The position numbers were made by a program, and so were the translations under genes. Below the pieces are notes generated by a model. That model was not told where the DNA came from. It saw nothing but the letters and a program-made list of their open reading frames with translations, and ran no database searches. Positions 1-7,039 of a stretch of DNA of 13,908 nt are shown here, piece by piece (within the stretch, counting starts at the first letter, position 1; every line of letters begins with the position of its first letter). Source of the stretch: Pyronema omphalodes (lineage: Eukaryota > Ascomycota > Pezizomycetes > Pezizales > Pyronemataceae); the NCBI GenBank assembly GCA_024516155.1, contig JAJJXM010000212.1, forward strand, positions 1 to 13,908. Direction: 5' to 3'.

Positions 1-331
1 CAAGAGCCTCCTCACGTGACTCTTCGCCATCGCTTACCGTACCACCGGTTAAGCGATGGACGCTAACGCACCCATCCCCGCCACGCCCTCGCGTATGCAG
101 GTACCCCGAGAATATTTTCAGGCCCGACGAGCTTTCCCGAGTCAACGCCCCGCACGCTGGCTCCTCCGCCATCGCGACCTCTAAGAAATCAACGACCGTC
201 TCCGGAAAAGTCACCAAACCCCCCACCAAAAAATCCGCCTCTAGACGTGACCTCGACCTCCCTCTGCAAAAATTGTCACCCGACCGAAAACAAACACCCA
301 CGTGAACCTCGATGGGACCCCCGTCGAAACA
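1..331 (+). other. 5' UTR of element B (partial)
   Basis: This 331-nt stretch precedes the ORF1 ATG at 332. It has a stable hairpin at 27-59 and a 42-codon upstream ORF at 56-184, and no recognisable protein similarity. The frame from 114 to 305 is rich in Ser, Thr, Lys and Pro codons but lacks a convincing start and ends at a TGA. By analogy with other LINEs an internal promoter should lie here, but I see no TATA box or other defined promoter motif. Confidence 0.6.
27..59 (+). other. Hairpin in 5' leader of element B
   Basis: The arm ccatcgcttaccg (27-39) pairs with cggttaagcgatgg (46-59): 13 base pairs with one bulged base and a 6-nt loop. The placement near the front of a LINE leader could mean RNA structure such as a ribozyme or translation element. 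The fold is seen; the function is not known. Confidence 0.55.
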
Positions 332-350
332 ATGCCGACCGCCATGGACA
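332..350 (+). pseudogene. ORF1 of element B, severed N-terminal codons
   Basis: The ATG at 332 starts with Met-Pro-Thr, the same first three residues as element A's ORF1. Six codons and one base follow before element A interrupts. The frame continues at 7346 (split codon a|ct, Thr). Without the right-hand piece this fragment reads straight into element A's tail and cannot make a functional product. Confidence 0.75.
337..350. repeat. Target-site duplication of element A, left copy (14 bp)
   Basis: The 14 bases gaccgccatggaca lie directly against the TTTA-repeat (tail) end of element A. The same 14 bases recur at 7332-7345, beyond element A's 5' end. The neighbouring bases on each side differ, so the duplication is exactly 14 bp. 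It spans codons 2-7 of element B's ORF1 and contains an in-frame ATG. Confidence 0.95.
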
Positions 351-373
351 TTTATTTATTTATTTATTTATTA
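351..373 (-). repeat. AAAT-repeat 3' tail of element A
   Basis: On the plus strand this is about five and a half TTTA units ending directly at the target-site duplication. On the element's sense strand it is an AAAT/AATA microsatellite. It is the true 3' terminus, as shown by the abutting duplication. It replaces a classical poly-A tail, as in several LINE clades that end in short tandem repeats. Confidence 0.9.
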
Positions 374-388
374 ACTCATACACTCATC

Positions 389-402
389 CAACCGTAAGGT
401 TA
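389..402 (-). other. Conserved 3'-terminal hairpin of element A
   Basis: On the sense strand this reads taaccttacggttg: a 4-bp AACC/GGTT stem with a closing U-G wobble and a TTAC loop, about 15 nt before the tail region. The same stem with a TTCG loop is at the same place in element B. In several stringent LINEs a 3' stem-loop is what the RT recognises, so a role in template recognition is a reasonable inference. Confidence 0.65.
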
Positions 403-568
403 TGGCAGAATCTACAGTAAATACAAAATTAAGAAACCCGGGTGTTAGGCCAGGCTCTCACTGGGTATGCCCCAGAGCTTGTCGTTAGGGTGTGGGGCTG
501 TAGACCCCCAAGTCTCGTTGTGCTTTTGTTCGTCAAGGGTCGTCTGTTCCAGGAGCCCTGTACGCTCG

Positions 569-655
569 GAGGCCACCTCGCCGGGTCGTTCCCCCATTTC
601 CTCCACCCTTCCCCTCCCTTTTTTAACCGTTTTTTCCGCCTTTATTTCCTCCACA
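569..655 (-). other. Conserved 3' UTR block with polypurine G-run tract (element A)
   Basis: Sense-strand order: ggaggaaataaaggcgg, then four G-runs (minus strand of 591-618: runs of 3, 4, 3 and 5 G separated by A-rich spacers), then cccggcgaggtggcctc. Element B has the same order with few changes at 13212-13296. The G-runs could form a quadruplex, like the polypurine tract known in mammalian L1 3' UTRs. Homology is seen; quadruplex formation is inferred. Confidence 0.6.
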
Positions 656-1110
656 AAGCAAAAACAAATAAGCAAAAGAAAAGAAAAGAAGATATAACTC
701 CCCCGGGTCAACGCCCCCCCATCGCACCTCTCTCCCCTGTGCCACTACCCTACTCTACGTCCCTCCCCTCGCCCTTCACCACGCTCCTCCCTCTCGGCTC
801 GCCAGCCGTCCATCGTCCCACTCCGTCCACTTCTCTCCGCGTCAGCATCTCGCACTCGCCTCATTCGTGCTCCTCCCGTCCGTCTCCACCGCGTCTCTCC
901 TCTCCCTCGACTCCTCGCCTCACTTTCATTCCCGTTTCAAAAAGAAAAAACACAATACTCCATGCTCCACAACAACCACGCTTCCGCTCTCCCAGTCTCC
1001 CGTGTCCACTCTCTCCTCGTCATCGTCCGCTTCCTCCATCTCCCCTCTCCCTCGCCTCTCTCTCCGCTCTCGCCTCCCGCTTCTCCCTCCCTCCGTCCTC
1101 CTCCTACTTC

Positions 1111-1138
1111 TTTTTATTATTATTTTTTTTTTTTTTTA
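1111..1138 (-). other. Internal A-run at the end of ORF2 (element A)
   Basis: The plus strand has a 15-T run (1123-1137) followed by T-rich sequence; on the sense strand this is A15 then ATAATAATAAAAA. The run itself supplies the TAA stop of the frame-shifted ORF2. It looks like a poly-A tail, but it is not the end: the homologous 3' UTR and the real, duplication-flanked tail lie about 780 nt further on. Element B has an A20 run in the corresponding position. Confidence 0.8.
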
Positions 1139-1430
1139 ATTATTAGAGGTAACCGCGTGCTCGTCCGTCAGGTCCAGCAGCGTCCCCCAGTCTGTTGTCA
1201 GCGTAGCAGATGTGTCCTCCTCAGCGGGGAGTTTACTTAACCTTGCGTGAGCCCACTCCGCAGTCGCTATCTTGGTCTCTGAGATCATAGCGGACAGTGC
1301 TTTGGTTCCGGCGGTGGTGTGTAAGATTGTCGGTAGTGTGAGGTGTCGTCGTCGTGGGATTTTCAGTGTACGTCGCAGTTCGGTCCGTTGGGAAGTGGAG
1401 TGGGGGCACGAGAGAATGAGATGTTTGGGG
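1136..1430 (-). pseudogene. Displaced C-terminus of element A ORF2 (other frame)
   Basis: After the frameshift near 1427-1430, the homologous C-terminus continues in another frame down to a TAA at 1136-1138. It matches element B residue by residue in places: KHLILSCP against RHLLLSCP, GTKALSAMIS against GTKALSTFIS, WAHARL against WAHSRL. It carries the His and last Cys of the C-terminal CCHC finger. With one base added in the C4 run the two parts would form a protein of about 1333 residues. It ends with about 30 residues not seen in element B, running into the A-run. Confidence 0.82.
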
Positions 1431-4400
1431 ATTGCGGGGGGTGAAGGGGGCATGAGCACGAGCGGGAGGGGTATTGGGCGGTGGGGGGATGAGCAAGGCA
1501 GTCCAAAAAATAACCGTGTCCGGTTCGCAATCCCAAGATTGCGGTTGACAGTTTGCGTGGTAGGGCCGTGTAGGCATAGTCGAGGCGCCGACGGTGTGGG
1601 GCGTCGTATGTTTTAAGTTTCGGCGCGGAGGAGTACCAGGTCGTCCAGTCTTGGATGTACTGATCGTGAATCTGTCGGCGTATCCAGGACAGGGAGACCG
1701 GTAGCGAAGAGGGGGGAGTTAGGGTGGTTGCAGTTTTGGCGAGGAGGTCGGCTTGGTCATTCCCGGGTATATCGGTATGTCCTGGGACCCAATGTAAGGT
1801 GACGGATGTGTCTTTGGAATGGAGGGAGGAGGCGATGTCGTGTATAGCGCGGGCGAGCTCTTGGCCCGGACCATATGTTGTGCGGGAGGCGCGGAGGATG
1901 GCCGCCTGGTTGTCTGTAAAGACGTGTATCCGGCGGCGTCGGAGGTGGTTGTGGGAGATGATTTTGTAGCACATCTCGGGGCAGTCGTGAATTGCTCGTA
2001 GTTCGGCGTCGAACACTTCCGTGGTCGTGCCCATGGGGATGGATTCGTTGACTTGACGGGGGAAACCTGAGGTGATACAGTATCCGGCGCCTGTTTTTCC
2101 TTCGAGTTGGGAACCGTCTGTATAGGCGATAATGTTGGTTTTGTCGTCACTCAGGTCGCGGATCAGCGAGAGGTGTTCGACGGCGGCTTCGGGTTTGGGG
2201 AGGGAGGATATCTTTATTCGTAGGGGCGAGTTTATCCACGGGGTGGGATTAGGGTGTGCCGTGTCCTCGATTACGTCGTCTGGTAATATCCACTGACCGA
2301 CGGAGCGGAGCATGCGAACGAGGCGCGAGGGTGCTTTCTGGGTGGTGTTCCAGGGGTAGTCATATTCGGACGGGTCACATATGGAGGTGGGGAAGTGGTT
2401 GGGCACGGGGAAGGAGGAAGGGCAGCGTCTAACTACGGGGTGGGAAGGGGGGAGGGAGAGGAGGCGGAGAACGTATTTGCGGCTGCGGCATTGAAGGCGA
2501 ACTGCGACGGGGGGTATGGCGGCTTCGTTGTGTAGGGCCACTATGGGGGTCGATGTGAATGCGTTTAGTATGCGGCGTAGGGCGGAGTTTTGTTGCGTTT
2601 GTAGTGTGCTGGCCAGTCCTTTTTGTCCATTCCACCAGATCTCAGAGCCAAAATCCGACCTAGAGGTTACACACGCTTGATAAAGTGTACGGGTCGCTGA
2701 GGGGGACAGACCTGTCTCGTGACGTATCAAACTTCGGAGGGCGTTGAGGGACCTAGCGGCGGCCGTCAGTCTTATTTTTACATGTTGGGAGAAGGAAAGT
2801 TTGCGATCAAAATGTATGCCGATCCACCGGACCACGTCCTTGCTGCCTCCTTGAGTCCCAGGGGTGACTATGGTGCCGTTGGGTAAGCGCACGTTTGTTG
2901 CTTCGCTGTGTTCATCGATTCGCGACTTATGGAAGTGCAGCATCTCCGATTTGGAATCGTCGAATGCTACCGCGTTTGTCTGCGCCCAGTTGAATGCGGT
3001 GCGAGCGGCTGCTTCCAGGGCGCGCGCATTTTGTTCTCTCGTTCGTCCATGGGCCACCAAGGCAACGTCGTCTATATAGCTAGGGGTCCACAGGGTCGGG
3101 TGTTCGGATTGTAAGGCGTCAAAGAGGGGGCGAAGGTATATGAGGAAGAGTATTGGCGACGCGGGGGATCCCTGGGGAATGCCGGTTTGAATTGGTCGCT
3201 GTGAATCTGTTCTGCCGTCAAAGGATAGGGCGGTTGTGCGGTCACTTAAGAATGAGGAACACCACGATATTACCGCCTGTGGGCAGCCGAGTGAGTGCAT
3301 AGTTGCCAGTAATCTGGCGGAGGAGACGTTATCGAAAGCTCCTCGTACATCTAATAATAGGGCAGACGTCACGAAGCGATTTCCCGCGTTAACTTCTACC
3401 TCATGCGTCAGTGCCATCGCGGCGTCAATTGCCGAGCGTTTTGGGCGCCCGCCAATCTGGTCCTTATGCAGGATGTCGTGCGACTCCGCCATAAGGATGA
3501 GCCGGGTCGCCATGAGTTTTTCTAACACCTTGCCCAAGCAGTTGAGTAAGGCAATCGGGCGGTATGCCTTTATGGCGCTATAGTCCGGTTTGTTTGGTTT
3601 AGGTATCACCACCGTCGTGGCCTCTCGCCAGCTCCGCGGATGATATCCTTTCGTTCCTAAGGTTGAGTACAGGGCGTTGAAAACTTTGGGGACTGCATCG
3701 TACGCCTTCCTAAGGCACGCGAACGTGATGGAGTCCGGGCCGGGGGCTTTCTTGGGGGAGGATGTTGTGATAGCGGTACGAATTTCTTCGGGGGTGAATG
3801 TTTTCCAGGGGAGTTGGGGGTTGGGTCGTGAGGTGCGTGTGGGGGGGGCAGCTGGGGGGGGAGGGAATAACGCTTGAAAGGCCTCTACCTTACTGTCGAA
3901 GTCGACGCATACCTTCTCCATTCCTCCTACCTGTGTCTTGATCGGTGGTGTCAATTGAGCGCGGCGCGGGTTTGTATATCGGAAGGCCGCCCATATGTCT
4001 GGTCCTTCCACCGCGGCTAAGTATTCCTTCCACATGGAGTACTTTGCATGTCGGACTTTCCTGTAGTGGGCGTTTCGAGACTGTTTGTATTCGGCGAGGT
4101 GTTGGGGAAGGCGGGTCTGTTTCCATCTCCTCCTGGCCCGGGTCATGTCTTTACGTGTCAGGCGTACCTCCTGCGTCCACCATCTCTTCGACCGCGGGGT
4201 TGGGGTGAGGGTAGGTGTTGATATCGCGGCGGCGGTTTGGATAGAGTCGCGAAGGAGGGCAGCCCATTCGTCGAGGTTCTCGGCGGAGGGGTTGGCTCGG
4301 AGGTGGGACCACCGGGGGTAGGAAGCTTCGGTGAGACGTTGCAATTCTTCGGTGAAGGTCTCCCAGTCCGTCTTGCGCCAGTTTAGTCGCGTAGTGTCGC

Positions 4401-5136
4401 CGGCGGTGTTGTGGTGGTCTGGGTGTAAGGAGTTGATTTGGAAACGGATCACCTCGTGGTCCGATCCCGTGGCAATGCCGTCGTCAATAGCCCAAGAAGA
4501 AATTTCCCTTGCCATCGCCGGGGCTGCCAGAGTCAGGTCGAGGACCGAAGAGCCCGATCCGTCTCGATAGTGGTAAGTAGGAACGTCCGGGACGTTTACC
4601 AGTTGCCAGTGATGGTCTTCCATCAGTTCCACCAGCACGTCTGCTCTCGCTTGTCTGCGTGCGTGGGAGTTCCACAGAGGGTGATGGGCATTGAGGTCCC
4701 CTGTGATCACACAACGGTGGGGGAGAGTGAGGGGGGTAAGGGAGCGGGGGACGGTATATACTTTTGTTTGGGGGTCTTTTTCATTATAGATATTTAAGAG
4801 GTAAAAGGAGGGAATGAGTGTGGTGCTGACCTCGAGTACCTGGAGGTCAGGATCTCCGCTGATGTCCGGTCTTGGTGTGACTCGAACATGTGGGTTGAGG
4901 CGGGAGATATATGCAGCAGTGCGATTGACTTTGTGGTGGCTGCGGGGGGGAAGTAACAAAAGGAAATTTGGATGTGTGATTGCGTACCGGGGATCTTTAA
5001 CGTTAATCTCTTGTACCAGCAATATGTCTATTTTGGATCCTGCTGAGTTCAGCAGTGTTGTTAGTGCGGTGGCGCTGCGATTCGTGTTATGTGACACGAT
5101 GCGAAGGGTCGCCGCTGATGAGTCGTATCTATTCAT
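1363..5136 (-). CDS. Element A ORF2: APE endonuclease, reverse transcriptase, RNase H polyprotein
   Basis: This 1257-residue protein would carry out target-primed reverse transcription: nick chromosomal DNA, copy the element RNA from the nick, and degrade RNA. Residues 10-235 form an APE-like endonuclease (SHN 15-17, QE 42-43, GDLNAHH 146-152, SVLDLTLA 197-204, SDH 225-227). Residues 440-735 hold the reverse transcriptase, with D596 in LLLDVRGAFDN, GIPQGSPASP 652-661 and the catalytic YIDD 687-690. RNase H covers about 1000-1135, with D1007 (YTDGS), E1045, D1075 (TDNQA), H1120 (PGHT) and D1130. A Cys-rich end begins at CSC 1227-1229. The start overlaps the ORF1 stop by 8 nt and aligns with element B's start. 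A one-base loss in the C4 run (1427-1430) sends the last 20 or so residues out of frame, so the final zinc finger is lost; otherwise it looks intact. Confidence 0.93.
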   Translation of the reverse strand: MNRYDSSAATLRIVSHNTNRSATALTTLLNSAGSKIDILLVQEINVKDPRYAITHPNFLLLLPPRSHHKVNRTAAYISRLNPHVRVTPRPDISGDPDLQVLEVSTTLIPSFYLLNIYNEKDPQTKVYTVPRSLTPLTLPHRCVITGDLNAHHPLWNSHARRQARADVLVELMEDHHWQLVNVPDVPTYHYRDGSGSSVLDLTLAAPAMAREISSWAIDDGIATGSDHEVIRFQINSLHPDHHNTAGDTTRLNWRKTDWETFTEELQRLTEASYPRWSHLRANPSAENLDEWAALLRDSIQTAAAISTPTLTPTPRSKRWWTQEVRLTRKDMTRARRRWKQTRLPQHLAEYKQSRNAHYRKVRHAKYSMWKEYLAAVEGPDIWAAFRYTNPRRAQLTPPIKTQVGGMEKVCVDFDSKVEAFQALFPPPPAAPPTRTSRPNPQLPWKTFTPEEIRTAITTSSPKKAPGPDSITFACLRKAYDAVPKVFNALYSTLGTKGYHPRSWREATTVVIPKPNKPDYSAIKAYRPIALLNCLGKVLEKLMATRLILMAESHDILHKDQIGGRPKRSAIDAAMALTHEVEVNAGNRFVTSALLLDVRGAFDNVSSARLLATMHSLGCPQAVISWCSSFLSDRTTALSFDGRTDSQRPIQTGIPQGSPASPILFLIYLRPLFDALQSEHPTLWTPSYIDDVALVAHGRTREQNARALEAAARTAFNWAQTNAVAFDDSKSEMLHFHKSRIDEHSEATNVRLPNGTIVTPGTQGGSKDVVRWIGIHFDRKLSFSQHVKIRLTAAARSLNALRSLIRHETGLSPSATRTLYQACVTSRSDFGSEIWWNGQKGLASTLQTQQNSALRRILNAFTSTPIVALHNEAAIPPVAVRLQCRSRKYVLRLLSLPPSHPVVRRCPSSFPVPNHFPTSICDPSEYDYPWNTTQKAPSRLVRMLRSVGQWILPDDVIEDTAHPNPTPWINSPLRIKISSLPKPEAAVEHLSLIRDLSDDKTNIIAYTDGSQLEGKTGAGYCITSGFPRQVNESIPMGTTTEVFDAELRAIHDCPEMCYKIISHNHLRRRRIHVFTDNQAAILRASRTTYGPGQELARAIHDIASSLHSKDTSVTLHWVPGHTDIPGNDQADLLAKTATTLTPPSSLPVSLSWIRRQIHDQYIQDWTTWYSSAPKLKTYDAPHRRRLDYAYTALPRKLSTAILGLRTGHGYFLDCLAHPPTAQYPSRSCSCPLHPPQSPNISFSRAPTPLPNGPNCDVH
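5129..5136 (-). promoter_or_regulatory. ORF1/ORF2 overlap ATGAATAG (element A)
   Basis: The ORF2 start ATG (5136-5134) and the ORF1 stop TAG (5131-5129) share 8 nt on the sense strand. Such tight overlap suits stop-and-restart translation of ORF2 by ribosomes finishing ORF1. Element B keeps exactly the same geometry (ATGTCTAG at 8757-8764). Confidence 0.7.
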
Positions 5137-7039
5137 CAGTGGTCATGGTGGTGTCGGCGATGGGGTTTATTTCGGCGGGGATGGCGTCTAGGGGTGTTGT
5201 CTCCGGGCGAGTCTTCTGCCAGGCTTCCCTGACGACGTTCACTTTGACGGGGCAGCGGGTGCTGTATGCGGCGTGGTGGACGTCTGTGTGGCCAGCGGCG
5301 ACACAATTTGCACACTTGTAGAGGGTGTGTTGACATTTGCGGCCCTGGATTGTGGGGCACTGGCCACATTGGTGATATTCGGTGGGGTGAGGGGCGGCGC
5401 ATATCGCGCAAGCGGGGCCATTGTCAGCTGGGCAGATTGCATGATGATGTCCAAATTTCTGGCATCTGCGGCATTGGTCAATGGAACGGGCGGTGAAGAA
5501 TTCTGTCACCTTGCGTTGTTCGAATAATACTGTCACCTTTGTTCTCTTGAGGAGGTTGTATTCCTCGCTGGACTTCAGTGCGATCATCACACTGGAGGCG
5601 GTCTTACCAACACCCTTGTCCGGGTGAGAGATGTACCTTGGGGGTTGTGTCAGGCGTACTTTGTGGTTCGTCTCGATTTCTTGCTGCAATTTTTGCATAC
5701 CCTCGGCGGTGTCCTCGTAGTAATCCGTGGGGATTCCGTGGACTGCCAGCTTATACCATTTTTCGTTAAGTCGGGGGGGCAAGAGGTTCGGGTGGACTGT
5801 GCAGGCAGCGGCGTGGATAACAGAGAGGTGGGGGGTGAGATCGGTAATGGATGTGTTCGGGGAGGGGGTAAGCATGAGGCTTCCTGCGAGATTTTTCCTA
5901 ACCGTCATGATGTTTCCTTCCACCTTCGCCTTGTGTAGGGCTTCGTTGACAGCTAATCCAATGGCGACCTTAGAGCTATCGGGCAGGGCACGGGGGTCAG
6001 GGCAGGGGATCACAATGTCTTGGACGCGGGGGGGGTTCTTGCGTTGGGGGTTGGGTTTGGTGGTCTTAGGGGGGGTCGTTGATGGGGCAGCGGCTTTCTC
6101 TTTGAACAGCTTGACGGACGAGGGTATTGGTCCTTGCCACGGTTCGTTCGCCTGGGGCGGGGGAGGGGGTAGGTGAGGGGGAGTAGGGAGCTCGTTCTTC
6201 CGGAGTTCAGCTTCGGCGTTCAAGCACCTCTGCTTCCAGTACTCGGCTTCGCTGAGGCGGGGGGCATGTTTGGAGGGTAAATCGAGAGGGGCGTTAACGG
6301 GCTGGGTATCGGGGCTGGTGGTCTCGAGGGGGGTGGGGGATGCGGAGACGGGGGTGGGGGACACGGCGGTAGCTGTTCCTTTCGGTAGGAGGGACGGGGC
6401 GAGGAGTTGGACGGCATCGTAGATGGATTGGAGGAGGGACTGGTTCTTGTTGATTGTCTTGAACGCTTTGTTGATTCTGTCGTTCGTTGTCTGGTCGGCG
6501 TGACGAAACATGTCCGCGGTGGTAGCAAGATTGTGGTGGAGGACGTCGATGGATTGAGCGAGGTCGGCGTTGCTGGGAGGTGTGGCGTTGATCGGAGCGA
6601 TGTCGGGGTGGAGTTGTTTGACGTTTGCAGGAACGGGGGTGGAGTCTTCGGCGATATGGGTGATAGTATGGGCAGTGGAGGCGGCGGGGCGTTTTTTCTG
6701 TTTTCCGGTGGTTTGTTGGATGGAGTATTTGGGGTCATTGTTGCTCAGTTGATCGGGGGTGTCGGAGTTTACAGGGAGGGGTTTTTTGTTGTGGGGTGTT
6801 TTGGGTGGGGCGTTGGTGGTGTTGCGAGAAGTTGGCGTTGGGGAGCTGTCTCGGGGAGACGCGTCGTCGTCGCTGGAATCCTGGCTGACGTCAGAGTACG
6901 TGTCTACGTGCATCTCAACGTCGGACGCGTCGGACTCGTGCGGCTCTGCGTTAGCGCGTTTTTCTTTCGCGAGCGCTCGAGGGGGCGCTTTGTCGGGGGG
7001 GAGGGGCTGTTTCTCAACAGCGGAGGATCGGGTGGGCAT
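5129..7039 (-). CDS. Element A ORF1: zinc-knuckle nucleic-acid-binding (gag-like) protein
   Basis: This intact 636-residue protein should coat the element RNA and form the retrotransposition particle with ORF2. The first 130 residues are low-complexity, with an acidic Ser/Asp stretch (35-60). Residues 155-215 and 263-285 look coiled-coil-prone. A Pro-rich linker (285-340) is followed by a conserved core (340-515) shared with element B, including PPRLNEKWYKLAVHGIPT (421-438) and QPPRYI. Three Cys/His clusters close it: C523-C526-H531-C536 (CX2CX4HX4C), C544-C547-H551-C558, and C576-C579-H584 with C596. The start is chosen because element B's ORF1 begins with the same M-P-T. The stop overlaps ORF2. 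The family is gag-like LINE ORF1; a particular biochemical activity is inferred only. Confidence 0.9.
   Translation of the reverse strand: MPTRSSAVEKQPLPPDKAPPRALAKEKRANAEPHESDASDVEMHVDTYSDVSQDSSDDDASPRDSSPTPTSRNTTNAPPKTPHNKKPLPVNSDTPDQLSNNDPKYSIQQTTGKQKKRPAASTAHTITHIAEDSTPVPANVKQLHPDIAPINATPPSNADLAQSIDVLHHNLATTADMFRHADQTTNDRINKAFKTINKNQSLLQSIYDAVQLLAPSLLPKGTATAVSPTPVSASPTPLETTSPDTQPVNAPLDLPSKHAPRLSEAEYWKQRCLNAEAELRKNELPTPPHLPPPPPQANEPWQGPIPSSVKLFKEKAAAPSTTPPKTTKPNPQRKNPPRVQDIVIPCPDPRALPDSSKVAIGLAVNEALHKAKVEGNIMTVRKNLAGSLMLTPSPNTSITDLTPHLSVIHAAACTVHPNLLPPRLNEKWYKLAVHGIPTDYYEDTAEGMQKLQQEIETNHKVRLTQPPRYISHPDKGVGKTASSVMIALKSSEEYNLLKRTKVTVLFEQRKVTEFFTARSIDQCRRCQKFGHHHAICPADNGPACAICAAPHPTEYHQCGQCPTIQGRKCQHTLYKCANCVAAGHTDVHHAAYSTRCPVKVNVVREAWQKTRPETTPLDAIPAEINPIADTTMTTDE

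Larger units (their letters stand above)
1..350 (+). mobile_element. 5' part of interrupted non-LTR retrotransposon (element B)
   Basis: This is the upstream part of element B, cut off at 350 by element A. It holds a 5' UTR of at least 331 nt and the first 19 nt of ORF1 starting at the ATG at 332. The reading frame that begins here (M-P-T-A-M-D) resumes exactly after the duplicated target at 7346. The element's own 5' end is not seen; it may lie near the window start or outside it. Within 1-331 the three forward frames are each open for a stretch but none is continuous, as expected of a leader rather than a gene. Confidence 0.8.
351..1135 (-). other. 3' UTR of element A
   Basis: About 785 nt lie between the end of ORF2 (stop at 1136-1138 in the shifted frame) and the 3' terminus. 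On the sense strand it is G/A-rich with U-rich islands (around 935-960 and 660-700). Segments near 545-655 and 374-440 match the 3' UTR of element B at 13212-13330 and about 13450-13500. Examples are the shared core cccggcgagg.ggcctc (minus strand of 569-585) and the shared run ttttgtattta near the end. Several long open frames on both strands reflect low-complexity composition and are not treated as genes. Confidence 0.8.

Noticed and set aside
56..184. 42-codon upstream ORF in element B's leader
   Set aside because: Short, Arg/Pro-rich and without similarity to anything I know. It is left as part of the leader.
265..300. A CKNCHPTENKH reading that resembles the ORF1 zinc cluster
   Set aside because: It lies in the leader upstream of the ORF1 start, in a frame different from the neighbouring open stretches, with no flanking similarity; judged coincidental.
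1123..1137. T-run as the poly-A 3' end of element A
   Set aside because: The target-site duplication places the end at 351, and a homologous 3' UTR follows the A-run in element B.
442..1146. Long open frames on the plus strand over the 3' UTR of element A (for example 442-1146)
   Set aside because: Low-complexity Ser/Pro/Leu translations caused by C/T-rich sequence. They lie antisense within a 3' UTR whose limits are fixed by the target-site duplication, and no domain is recognisable.
1719..5321. Numerous open frames antisense or frame-shifted to ORF2 and ORF1
   Set aside because: They overlap the conserved coding frames, show no known domain, and are explained by GC-rich codon composition.
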